Program-made: the position numbers and the translations under genes | In this document: positions 1-5,980 of the stretch, piece by piece | How the letters are laid out: each line of letters starts with the position of its first letter | Numbering within the stretch: position 1 is the first letter of the stretch | NCBI GenBank assembly: GCA_964407075.1 | Contig: CAYOUE010000154.1 | Location: 1 to 7,944 of the forward strand | Direction: 5' to 3' | Source of the DNA: JAHQVI01 sp964407075 | Lineage (GTDB): Bacteria > Pseudomonadota > Alphaproteobacteria > Rhizobiales > Rhodomicrobiaceae | DNA length: 7,944 bases | Notes under the pieces: generated by a model | Databases searched by the model: none | Seen by the model: the letters and a program-made list of their open reading frames with translations, nothing else | Told to the model about the DNA's origin: nothing

Positions 1-8
1 GGTCCGCC

Positions 9-965
9 CTATGCCTTGCTCACGCTGCTCATCATCTTGTGCATGGCCAGCGCGGATAGCAGCAGGCCGCCGAAGGCGAGAGCGAGGATGAAGTGACCGC
101 GGGGATCTTGAAAGAGCGGCGCGAGATAGTCCGGCTGGATGAACAGGAGGCCGGCCGTCGTGAGGAACGGCAGGCTGCCGAGCACATAGGCCGACAGGCG
201 GATTTCGGCGGTGACGGCCTTCGCCTTCAGCCTAACGGCGCGGCGCCTGCGGATCATCTGGGAAAGAGTATCCAGAGTCTGTACGAGATTGCCGCCCGTG
301 GCGTATTGCAGGTTAACCGCGACGGCGAAAAAGCGGAAGTCCGGCAGCGGGATCTGCTGGCTTGCCGCGTTCAACGCATCTCCAAGCGACATGCCGATTT
401 TCATCTGATCCGCAATCCGTCCGAAAACGGCGCTCACGGGCGGCTGGCTATCGTCGCCGACCGTGCGCATGGCCGCTGTCGCTGGAAGCCCCGATCTCAG
501 CATCCGGGCGACGGTGTCCACGGCATCCGGAAACAGGTCGGTGAACCGGCATTCAGCCGCTCCCTGTTCGAGACGGAGGACCATGTGCGGCACGAGCATT
601 GCGGCCAGCAAGCAGACGGGCAGGCTTGCGGCGAGAGGCAGCCCGAAGATGAAGCGGACTATGAGCCACGCCGCCATCGCGGCGAACGCGGCGGAGAGCA
701 GCAATGCCGGAGAACGTGTTTTCATTCCCCATGTCCGGGACATGCCGAGGGCGAATATCCGCCTGATGCGCGCATCGGCAAGGGCGGCTTTTCTGCGCAG
801 AATCTCGTTCAGCGAAACGTCGGCCTCGGAGTTGGCGGCGCGCGCCAGCAGGCCTAGCCGGTGATCCAGCTCGGAGCGGAAGCGCAGCTTGAGCAGGAAA
901 GCGACGCTCAGAGCCGCCGCGCCGGCGATAAACAAGGCCGCTGCAAGCAGGACGGGCAGCAGCAT
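9..965 (-). CDS. tadB: TadB, Tad pilus inner-membrane platform protein (T2SS F family)
   Basis: This 318-residue protein is an integral inner-membrane component of the Tad/Flp pilus assembly machine, where with TadC it forms the platform that couples the TadA ATPase to pilin polymerisation. A hydrophobic N-terminal segment (about 3-25) is followed by a charged cytoplasmic stretch. Two membrane segments lie at about 86-108 and 111-130. A GspF-like cytoplasmic domain spans about 143-250, with the TadB-type features FPDAVD (145-150), LRSGLP (156-161), IGMSLGDAL (190-198) and TGGNLVQTL (223-231). Two C-terminal membrane segments lie at about 257-276 and 292-308. Length and layout are normal for TadB. 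The start lies 4 nt after the tadA stop and is preceded by a strong GGGGAGG inside the end of tadA, 9 nt upstream. The stop is TAG at 9-11. The partner tadC would be expected immediately beyond the window edge and is not visible. Confidence 0.93.
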   Translation of the reverse strand: MLLPVLLAAALFIAGAAALSVAFLLKLRFRSELDHRLGLLARAANSEADVSLNEILRRKAALADARIRRIFALGMSRTWGMKTRSPALLLSAAFAAMAAWLIVRFIFGLPLAASLPVCLLAAMLVPHMVLRLEQGAAECRFTDLFPDAVDTVARMLRSGLPATAAMRTVGDDSQPPVSAVFGRIADQMKIGMSLGDALNAASQQIPLPDFRFFAVAVNLQYATGGNLVQTLDTLSQMIRRRRAVRLKAKAVTAEIRLSAYVLGSLPFLTTAGLLFIQPDYLAPLFQDPRGHFILALAFGGLLLSALAMHKMMSSVSKA

Positions 966-969
966 GGCG

Positions 970-2364
970 TTACGCCTCCCCGTTCTGATGGATGCCGAGC
1001 GCGTTCAGAAACGCCCTCTCCATGCCGTAATATTCGAGGCGGGACAGGAAAACCGGCCTCGTCGCCGTGGGAACGAAGCTGCCGCTGAGAACGCCGTCCG
1101 CAGCTTCGCCTTCATATTCATATTTGAACAGCGTTCCGAGCGTGATGATATCGTCTTCCTGGCCCTGCACCTCCGCCACCTCGACAATCCGGCGGACGCC
1201 GTCGCGCATCCGGCTGATCTGCACGACGAGGTCTATGGCGCGGCTGATCTGGGTGCGGATCGCGCGCACCGGCAGGTTCATGTTGGCCATCAGGATCATG
1301 GTTTCGATCCGCGAAAGCGCATCGCGCGCCGAGTTGGAGTGGATCGTGGACATCGAACCGTCATGGCCGGTGTTCATTGCCTGCATCATGTCGAAGGCTT
1401 CCGCGCCGCGCACCTCGCCGATGATGATCCGGTCCGGTCTCATGCGCAGAGCGTTCCGCACCAGAGCGCGCTGGTCGATCTGCCCCTTGCCTTCGATATT
1501 GGTCGGGCGTGTTTCAAGCTGGATCACATGCTCTTGCTGAAGTTTCAGCTCGGCGGCGTCCTCGATAGTGATGATGCGCTCGGTAGGATCGATTGTTCGC
1601 GAGATCGCATTCAGCAAGGTGGTCTTGCCAGAGCCCGTACCGCCGGAGATGATGATGTTCAGTCTGCACCGCGCTGCGATTTCGAGCGCTTTGGCCAGTT
1701 CCGGTGAAGCCGTTCCGAGCCTGATGAGATGCGAGAAATCGAAAATGTCACTGGAGAATTTCCGGATCGAGATGCATGGGCCTTTAAGGCTGAGCGGCGG
1801 AATGACCACGTTCACGCGGCTGCCGTCCGAAAGCCTCGCATCCAGCATCGGGCTGGATTCGTCCACACTGCGCCCGACTGAAGAGGCGATGCGCTGCGCG
1901 ACATGGAGGACATGGGCGTCGTTCCGGAATTTGGCGCTTGTGAGCTCCAGCTTTCCGCGGCGCTCGACATAGATCATCTTCGGGCCATTTATCAGTATGT
2001 CCCCGACGTCCGGATCGTCGAGCAGCGGCTCGATCGGCCCGAGGCCGATCATTTCATCGACAATATTTCGCGCAAGACTCTCCTGTTCGTTCTCGTTGAG
2101 CAGCAGCTTCTGTTCTGTGGCGATTCCGGCGACGAGCGTTTCGACGAAGCGCGTGAGCTGCGCCTTCGTCATCCGGACGGCCGCGACCGGCTCAATGCGC
2201 ATCAGAACCTGATCGCGTATGCTGTCCGCGGCTTTCTTCGCGGATGATCCGGCGGACAGGACCGGCTGGTCTCTCGCCGTTCCTCTGCCCGAATCGAACA
2301 TCTCGAAGGCGACGGGTTCCGCTGCAGGGCCGGGTTCGGTGGCTTTTCTTCCGAATGCGGCCAT
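970..2364 (-). CDS. cpaF: TadA/CpaF, Tad pilus assembly ATPase
   Basis: This is a 464-residue secretion ATPase of the GspE/VirB11 superfamily that powers assembly of the Flp pilus from the cytoplasmic face. A poorly conserved N-terminal region (1-60) precedes the N-terminal domain (about 65-215) with the family stretch LGPIEPLLDD (108-117). The motor domain has Walker A GGTGSGKT (241-248), an Asp box ITIEDAAEL (265-273), a Walker B-type RIIIGEVRG (312-320, with E317) and a His box STIHSNS (339-345, with H342). All catalytic motifs look intact. The open frame continues upstream to 3297, but that part lies over cpaE in another frame and is not protein-like. The chosen ATG (2362-2364) shares its A with the cpaE stop (TAATG), which implies translational coupling. 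The best Shine-Dalgarno match is a GAGG 11 nt upstream and is weak. tadB follows 4 nt downstream. Confidence 0.95.
   Translation of the reverse strand: MAAFGRKATEPGPAAEPVAFEMFDSGRGTARDQPVLSAGSSAKKAADSIRDQVLMRIEPVAAVRMTKAQLTRFVETLVAGIATEQKLLLNENEQESLARNIVDEMIGLGPIEPLLDDPDVGDILINGPKMIYVERRGKLELTSAKFRNDAHVLHVAQRIASSVGRSVDESSPMLDARLSDGSRVNVVIPPLSLKGPCISIRKFSSDIFDFSHLIRLGTASPELAKALEIAARCRLNIIISGGTGSGKTTLLNAISRTIDPTERIITIEDAAELKLQQEHVIQLETRPTNIEGKGQIDQRALVRNALRMRPDRIIIGEVRGAEAFDMMQAMNTGHDGSMSTIHSNSARDALSRIETMILMANMNLPVRAIRTQISRAIDLVVQISRMRDGVRRIVEVAEVQGQEDDIITLGTLFKYEYEGEAADGVLSGSFVPTATRPVFLSRLEYYGMERAFLNALGIHQNGEA
975..981 (-). promoter_or_regulatory. Strong ribosome binding site of tadB inside cpaF
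   Basis: GGGGAGG on the minus strand lies 9 nt before the tadB ATG and within the last codons of cpaF. It supports the M-L-L-P start of tadB. Confidence 0.7.
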
Positions 2365-3569
2365 TATCCGAATATCCTCGCCATGATCGAGTTGCGCTGC
2401 TGTACGGGATCGCCCGTGAGCAGATCCAGCATCTGCGACAGTCCGCGCCTGAAAGCTGCGCATTTCTGCATGGCTTTTATTCCGTATACGGATGCAGTTG
2501 CCAGGTCGCGATCGTAAGGGATGAAAATATCTGGAGCCTGTCCGCAGCCTTTGGCGAAATCCTCTTCGGGCAGTCCGCCATGCGTGGCGGTCTGGTTCAG
2601 GAGATGCAGCGTGCTGCGTTCGGGCGTGTCCGGCCCGAGGAATTCCCGCCAGCGGGCGACGTCGCGCGCCGAGGCCAGACTTGCCGTGCTGACAAGCACG
2701 CATGTGCTCGGCAGATGCAGCAGCCGCGGAAGCCTGCGCGCGACAGGCGAGGGCAGATCCACGACGATGAAACGGTAACGCACAAGCAGCTTCTGCATCA
2801 GCGGCAGGACGGCTTGCTCGTCCGGAACCGCCGGTTCGTCGAGCGGGGCCAGCGAAGCCAGCAGATCGAGCCGTTCCGACAGATGCCTTGCGCCGCGCTC
2901 CAGAAAAAGCTTGTCGACCCGGTCCGGATATTCGAAAGCGTCCCTCAGGGCGCTTGCAGGCGTCGTATCGAGTTGCAGCGCGGCGTCGCCGTCTTCGAGG
3001 TCGAGGTCGAGCAGCACGGTGTGGCGATGGCGCGTTTCGGCCAGATGCCACGCAGCATTGACGGCGATCGTGGACGCGCCGGCGCCTCCCCGCACGCCGA
3101 TGACGAATATCAGCTTGCCGGTCCGGAACCGTGGCTGATCCAGCCTCGGATTGAGAATTCCCTGACAAGTGCGGGTCAGAAGATCGCGAACCAGCGGTTT
3201 GAGGAAATATTCGCTGATGCCGGTGTTCTTCAGGTCGCGATAGAGTACGATGTCGTTCCGGTCTCCTATCACGATGACGCTGACGTCGGGTTCGCACACT
3301 TCTGCAAGCCGGCGGATGCTCGCCACGGGGTCATGTATTCCGCTCACGTCCACGATCAGAAGACGGGGCGATCTTTCCTTCCTGAATGCGGCGACCGCGT
3401 CGTCAACATTACCCTCCGTATACTGGACGTTCTCGACGCCGAGGATGGTGAGCGACTGCCGGATGGCGCCTTCGGAATTCTGATCGCCGACAAAAACGCG
3501 GGCTGCTGGCGCACCCTTGCGGGACTGGGCCGTCCCGCTCCTGGCTGGTGTGATTACCGTATCGGTCAT
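2364..3569 (-). CDS. cpaE: CpaE/TadZ, Tad pilus localisation protein (receiver-like plus ParA/MinD-like domain)
   Basis: This 401-residue cytoplasmic protein belongs to the CpaE/TadZ family, which marks the site of Tad machine assembly. Residues about 22-140 form a receiver-like domain. D29, D74 (in LLIVDVSG) and K124 (in YFLKPL) sit where a receiver has its acidic pocket, phospho-acceptor and lysine, but the usual Thr/Ser after strand 4 is replaced in VIVIGDRND (98-106). Residues about 151-390 are a MinD/ParA-like ATPase with a deviant P-loop, GVRGGAGAST (158-167): the signature lysine is Arg160 and the phosphate-binding lysine is Ala165. A DLDLEDGD stretch (188-195) and a Walker B-like FIVVDLPS (267-274) follow. 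Degenerate P-loops are known in this family. The start ATG at 3567-3569 has a good Shine-Dalgarno, GGGAGA, just upstream. Its neighbours are cpaB (34-nt gap) and cpaF (overlapping TAATG). Confidence 0.9.
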   Translation of the reverse strand: MTDTVITPARSGTAQSRKGAPAARVFVGDQNSEGAIRQSLTILGVENVQYTEGNVDDAVAAFRKERSPRLLIVDVSGIHDPVASIRRLAEVCEPDVSVIVIGDRNDIVLYRDLKNTGISEYFLKPLVRDLLTRTCQGILNPRLDQPRFRTGKLIFVIGVRGGAGASTIAVNAAWHLAETRHRHTVLLDLDLEDGDAALQLDTTPASALRDAFEYPDRVDKLFLERGARHLSERLDLLASLAPLDEPAVPDEQAVLPLMQKLLVRYRFIVVDLPSPVARRLPRLLHLPSTCVLVSTASLASARDVARWREFLGPDTPERSTLHLLNQTATHGGLPEEDFAKGCGQAPDIFIPYDRDLATASVYGIKAMQKCAAFRRGLSQMLDLLTGDPVQQRNSIMARIFG

Positions 3570-3574
3570 TTTTC

Positions 3575-3580
3575 TCTCCC
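3575..3580 (-). promoter_or_regulatory. Ribosome binding site of cpaE
   Basis: GGGAGA on the minus strand lies 5 nt before the cpaE ATG and supports that start. It sits in the 34-nt cpaB-cpaE gap, the widest spacing between genes from cpaB to tadB. Confidence 0.7.
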
Positions 3581-3603
3581 GCGTCTTGCGCTCCGCGGAT
3601 TAT

Positions 3604-4497
3604 TCAGTTGATGGCGGCAGGCGGTCTGCGGATCTGGCTTTCCAGCGTGCTGCCGGATGAAAAGGGCGGCGGCTGGCCCGCAAGCGAGCGCAGCGCGGGC
3701 GATACGTCGGAAGCCCATGTCGGAGCGCCGCCTCCGGTTTCGCCTGCCGCAAGTCCGGATCCTTCAAGCGGACGCACTGAAAGTTGAAGCGCGCCGAGTT
3801 GCATCGCGACGAACAGGATCTCCGCCTGGCGTTCGTTCAATTCGAGCGTCACCGTCTTGGGCACGTTCGCTCCGCCGCTCGTGCCTCCCGAAGCCGATTC
3901 ATCCGTCCTTGCCGGCTTGTTCAGTCTCTGATCGACGGCTATGACGCGCACGTTGCGCAGGACGGTTTCTGCGACGGATTTACGTGCCAGGTCGCTTCCC
4001 GAGTCGGTCAAATTCTGTGTCAGTATCACATCGACATGATCGCCTGGCAGGACGAGGCCGGATGCGCTTTGCGGCGCGTCGACGGAAATCGACACGGCGC
4101 GGCTGCCCGGCCGCAGCACTGCGGACAGGAACCGCCGGTCGTCAGGCATGACGAGTTCACCGATGAGCAGAGCCTCGCCTTGAGCCAAATCGCGCTGCGT
4201 GATGGCGCCGTGCAGTCTTTCTTCCTCGGTCTGCCCGCGCAGGATCTGACCCGGGCGCAACTCACCCGGATTCGCCTCTCTCGATGCGATATCGGAAGAT
4301 CGCAGCAGCGTTCCCGCCGGAAGCTCGCGGGCCGCCACGAATATGACGGTGTTACCGGTCTCGGGCGTCGCCGTCGCGCCTGCTCCGGCGAACTCGCCGG
4401 ACGGGCTGGGCGTGCGCCAGAACCAGTTGACCGAAAGCGCAAGCCCGGCAAAGACGCAGATAACGCCTATGGCCACGAGGATATTGCGGAAGAGCAT
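3604..4497 (-). CDS. cpaB: CpaB/RcpC, Tad pilus periplasmic assembly protein
   Basis: This 297-residue Flp pilus assembly protein acts in the periplasm, tethered by an uncleaved-looking N-terminal membrane anchor (about 5-24, after MLFRN). A SAF domain spans about 50-113 and starts VIFVAARELPAGTLL (51-65). An RcpC-type domain follows (about 123-243), with the family signature GLVLPGDHVDVILT (147-160), a VLRNVRVIAVD strand (179-189) and TLELNERQAEIL (217-228) after a Gly/Ser-rich insertion (199-211). The last 50 residues are Pro/Gly-rich and poorly conserved. In other Tad systems this protein works with the outer-membrane secretin RcpA/CpaC, but no secretin gene follows here. The start is the first possible ATG, because an in-frame TGA lies four codons upstream. 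No good Shine-Dalgarno precedes it, which is unusual among the genes of this window. The stop is TGA at 3604-3606. Confidence 0.9.
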   Translation of the reverse strand: MLFRNILVAIGVICVFAGLALSVNWFWRTPSPSGEFAGAGATATPETGNTVIFVAARELPAGTLLRSSDIASREANPGELRPGQILRGQTEEERLHGAITQRDLAQGEALLIGELVMPDDRRFLSAVLRPGSRAVSISVDAPQSASGLVLPGDHVDVILTQNLTDSGSDLARKSVAETVLRNVRVIAVDQRLNKPARTDESASGGTSGGANVPKTVTLELNERQAEILFVAMQLGALQLSVRPLEGSGLAAGETGGGAPTWASDVSPALRSLAGQPPPFSSGSTLESQIRRPPAAIN

Positions 4498-4540
4498 GGC
4501 GGTGGCTCACTTGGGATGCCGGATGCGCAACTGCCGTACA

Positions 4541-4559
4541 CAACGCAGCCTGGGCGTTG
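4541..4559 (-). other. Small hairpin in the cpaB leader
   Basis: CAACGC and GCGTTG form a perfect 6-bp stem around a 7-nt loop, ending 43 nt before the cpaB ATG. The stem is visible in the sequence, but a role is not. It could equally be chance in GC-rich DNA. Confidence 0.3.
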
Positions 4560-4587
4560 CTTGAAGGCCGGCGAGAAGGAACTCCAG

Positions 4588-4596
4588 CTTATATCA
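4588..4596 (-). promoter_or_regulatory. Candidate cpaB promoter (extended -10)
   Basis: The minus strand reads TGATATAAG, which fits an extended -10 (TGnTATAAT) with five of six hexamer matches. No good -35 lies 16-18 nt upstream. Overlapping it, 4611-4596 reads TGGCAATCCGTATGCT, with the GG-N10-GC spacing of a sigma-54 promoter (consensus TGGCAC-N5-TTGC), though the TTGC half is only partly matched. Either would give cpaB a start site downstream of the pilin terminator-like hairpin. Both are weak single-site matches, and I cannot choose between them. Confidence 0.28.
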
Positions 4597-4656
4597 GCAT
4601 ACGGATTGCCATGAGACGTCATCGCACACCTTTGCCAGGCGGTATGGAAAGCCGAA

Positions 4657-4693
4657 CGATTGCGCCGCTAAGCTGAATGGGCGGCGGCAATCG
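4657..4693 (-). terminator. Bulged 12-bp hairpin after flp (possible attenuator or weak terminator)
   Basis: Bases 4657-4663 (CGATTGC) pair with 4687-4693, and 4664-4668 (GCCGC) pair with 4681-4685. One base, 4686, is bulged, and the loop is 12 nt. This is the strongest inverted repeat I found in the intergenic region. On the minus strand it begins 47 nt after the flp stop. It is followed by TTCGGCTTTCC rather than a true U-run, so it is not a textbook Rho-independent terminator. It may stop only some transcripts, or protect the 3' end of the pilin mRNA. Confidence 0.45.
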
Positions 4694-4696
4694 CAA

Positions 4697-4719
4697 GGCC
4701 TTCCATTTTCCGTAAGGCC
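4697..4719 (-). other. AAGGCC hairpin directly after flp
   Basis: GGCCTT (4697-4702) and AAGGCC (4714-4719) form a perfect 6-bp stem with an 11-nt loop. It starts 21 nt after the flp stop and sits 4 nt from the larger hairpin. The 4695-4702 arm is itself an 8-bp palindrome (AAGGCCTT). No U-run follows. The two hairpins together may act as an mRNA 3'-end structure, which is inference. Confidence 0.35.
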
Positions 4720-4739
4720 GGATCAGCGCGTGCCGTCCA

Positions 4740-4946
4740 TTAGTCGGATGAAGACGTGGTTGAGACCTGGCTGGCAATCGAGTTGAACGTACCGCTCAGG
4801 TTCGTGCCGACCAGCGTAACGGCTCCGATAATCGCCAGCGCGATAAGGGCTGCGAGAATTCCGTATTCAATGGCCGTGACGCCACGATCGGAGCCGGCCT
4901 TCATGAAACGGGACGCTGATTTTGGAAATTTGGTGAGAAAACGCAT
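4740..4946 (-). CDS. flp: Flp family type IVb pilin precursor
   Basis: This 68-residue prepilin is the structural subunit of the Tad/Flp fibre. A 22-residue positively charged leader (MRFLTKFPKSASRFMKAGSDRG) is followed by the class IVb cleavage motif G22/VTAIEYG. Glu27 and Tyr28 are positions +5 and +6 of the mature chain, the Flp hallmark. A hydrophobic helix (about 29-46) and a short Ser/Thr-rich tail (SQVSTTSSSD) complete a mature pilin of about 46 residues, normal for Flp. A later start at M15 would leave only a very short leader, and the upstream ATG at 4944-4946 has GAGG 5 nt before it, so I prefer the upstream start. A prepilin peptidase (TadV/CpaA) is required but is not in the window. 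The leader carries a hairpin over the ribosome binding site. Confidence 0.94.
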   Translation of the reverse strand: MRFLTKFPKSASRFMKAGSDRGVTAIEYGILAALIALAIIGAVTLVGTNLSGTFNSIASQVSTTSSSD

Positions 4947-4949
4947 AAC

Positions 4950-4982
4950 GACCTCATGGGAAACTGCTTTGCAGATGAGGTC
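4950..4982 (-). promoter_or_regulatory. Inverted repeat in the flp leader that includes the Shine-Dalgarno sequence
   Basis: Bases 4950-4957 (GACCTCAT) and 4975-4982 (ATGAGGTC) are perfect 8-bp inverted repeats. Nested inside, 4964-4967 and 4971-4974 form CTGC-TTT-GCAG. In the minus-strand mRNA the 5' arm pairs with AUGAGGUC, which contains the flp Shine-Dalgarno GAGG (4952-4955), only 5 nt before the start codon. The inner stem stacks directly on the 5' arm, leaving a 6-nt bulge (UUUCCC) on the 3' side. Such a fold would block ribosome entry until it is opened. The same symmetry could instead be a DNA operator. The repeat is seen in the sequence, and the regulatory role is inferred. Confidence 0.55.
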
Positions 4983-5054
4983 ACGAATATCAGGCGCGGA
5001 TTGACGCCTCGTTGAGATAACACATTGAATTTTAACTATTTAGCGATTGCAGGC
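4983..5054. other. AT-rich spacer between soeC and flp (likely flp promoter region)
   Basis: This is the rest of the 108-nt gap between the soeC stop and flp. The segment around 5011-5045 is clearly more AT-rich than its surroundings, as expected upstream of a promoter. On the minus strand it contains TAAAAT (5034-5029), a five-of-six -10 match, but no -35 at the right distance. On the plus strand TTAACTAT (5032-5039) resembles the alphaproteobacterial CtrA half-site TTAACCAT, but the second TTAA at the usual 7-nt spacing is missing. A 5-bp stem (4992-4996 with 5005-5009) lacks a U-run. No firm promoter or terminator can be called. Confidence 0.3.
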
Positions 5055-5978
5055 TTATCGCGCACTGTAATATAGGGACACCGCGTGCTGCGCCTCTGCG
5101 AAAAACAGCCAGCGCGATGCGGCGACTCCGGCAAGATGTACCGGTATGGCCATAAGCGTCAGTAATGAGAGACCGGGCGCCAGCGCGCCGAGCCCGGCAA
5201 GCAGGAACGGAACGGCGAAGGCCGCTCCGAAGGCGAGACGCCGCAGCGCGGTTGCGCGTTTCCGTCCGATCCGGAAAACCATTTCCTTCATCAGGTAGTT
5301 TTCCGAGGTGTGCGGCGCCTCCAGCAGGCGCACACGGCCATAACGCCCAAGGCCGGTCGCCGTCTCGGGCGTGGATCCTCCATCTGCAAGCGATATACGG
5401 AGTGTTTTTCCGGTCCACCGCAAGTACAGGATCGAGGCGATAAGGATCACGGAAACAGGAACGCCGGCATGAATCGTCCGCTCCGTGCTCAAGAGCACAT
5501 CCAGCGCATAAACCGCAAGTGCGCCTCCAGCCGCCGCGAAAGACAAGAAAAGCTCAGGCGTTGGACTTTTCGACCAGTGCGGCACCGCTTGTATGCTGGC
5601 GTAGATCATCGAGGTGGCGTATACGGTCGCTGCGGCGAGCAGCGCGGCAGGAACGCCGAGCCAGGCGATCCGTCCGAACCCGCCAATCCACGCCAGAGCG
5701 TAAAGGCCGAAAGCGCCAAGCGCAGCAATCGCGAGAACGCCCTCGCGCGACAGCCATGAGGAGCGCCATTGGCTCAGCGCGCGCCAGGCCCTTTGCGGGT
5801 TGCCCAGATGCCAGAGCGAAGCGAGAAGTCCTGCGCTCGCAAGGCCGAGGGCGAGAATGGATGCGCCAGCTCCGAAAACGATCTCGCTCGATCCGAAGCC
5901 CAGCCCGAGCCAGAACATCATGCCGAAACCGGCGCCGGACAGCGTCGTGAAAACGATGATGGAGGACGCCGGGTGCAT
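5055..5978 (-). CDS. soeC: Sulfite dehydrogenase membrane anchor subunit SoeC (DmsC/NrfD type)
   Basis: This 307-residue polytopic inner-membrane protein anchors the molybdoenzyme and hands electrons from the iron-sulfur subunit to the quinone pool; DmsC-type anchors carry no haem. About eight hydrophobic segments can be placed near 4-27, 37-54, 79-97, 104-126, 143-163, 172-186, 246-266 and 268-288. Family features are the N-terminus MHPASSIIVFTTLSGAGFG, the loop WHLGNPQRAWRAL (56-68) with WLSREG (75-80), and a cytoplasmic stretch with YLMKEM (228-233) before the last segments. The start ATG lies 2 nt after the soeB stop, consistent with a translationally coupled operon. The start at MHP is typical of the family. 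Generic annotations could be DmsC or NrfD; SoeC is preferred because of the partner subunits. Confidence 0.8.
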   Translation of the reverse strand: MHPASSIIVFTTLSGAGFGMMFWLGLGFGSSEIVFGAGASILALGLASAGLLASLWHLGNPQRAWRALSQWRSSWLSREGVLAIAALGAFGLYALAWIGGFGRIAWLGVPAALLAAATVYATSMIYASIQAVPHWSKSPTPELFLSFAAAGGALAVYALDVLLSTERTIHAGVPVSVILIASILYLRWTGKTLRISLADGGSTPETATGLGRYGRVRLLEAPHTSENYLMKEMVFRIGRKRATALRRLAFGAAFAVPFLLAGLGALAPGLSLLTLMAIPVHLAGVAASRWLFFAEAQHAVSLYYSAR

Positions 5979-5980
5979 GG

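Larger units (their letters stand above)
4498..4739. other. Intergenic region between flp pilin and cpaB, with hairpins but no gene
   Basis: This 242-nt stretch holds no convincing coding frame on either strand. The plus-strand frames crossing it run antisense to cpaB and look like shadows. On the minus strand, in transcript order, it contains an AAGGCC-type hairpin (4719-4697), a long bulged hairpin (4693-4657), a promoter-like extended -10 (4596-4588) and a small hairpin (4559-4541) before cpaB. A structured spacer after an abundant pilin gene fits the common pattern of strong pilin expression with weaker expression of the assembly genes. That functional reading is inference. Confidence 0.6.

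Noticed and set aside
889..1707. Plus-strand frame of 272 codons opposite cpaF and tadB
   Set aside because: It is antisense to conserved ATPase motifs with low-complexity His/Arg/Asp content, so it is a codon-bias shadow.
2365..3297. Upstream extension of the cpaF frame to a 775-residue protein
   Set aside because: The added 311 residues lie wholly over cpaE in another frame and are Arg/Ala-rich with no domain. The ATG that overlaps the cpaE stop gives a normal-length CpaF.
2244..3611. Long open plus-strand frame of 455 codons opposite cpaE
   Set aside because: It is antisense to a well-supported gene. Its translation has no recognisable domain, and such open frames are common opposite GC-rich genes.
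4992..5009. AGGCG/CGCCT stem as a terminator for soeABC
   Set aside because: There are only 5 bp with an 8-nt loop and no U-run on either strand, which is expected by chance in GC-rich DNA.
5001..5029. TTGACG followed 17 nt later by ATTGAA as a plus-strand promoter
   Set aside because: The -10 hexamer is a poor match, and no plus-strand gene lies downstream.
5032..5039. TTAACTAT as a CtrA binding site upstream of flp
   Set aside because: It is a single half-site with one mismatch, and the second TTAA at the usual spacing is missing on both sides.
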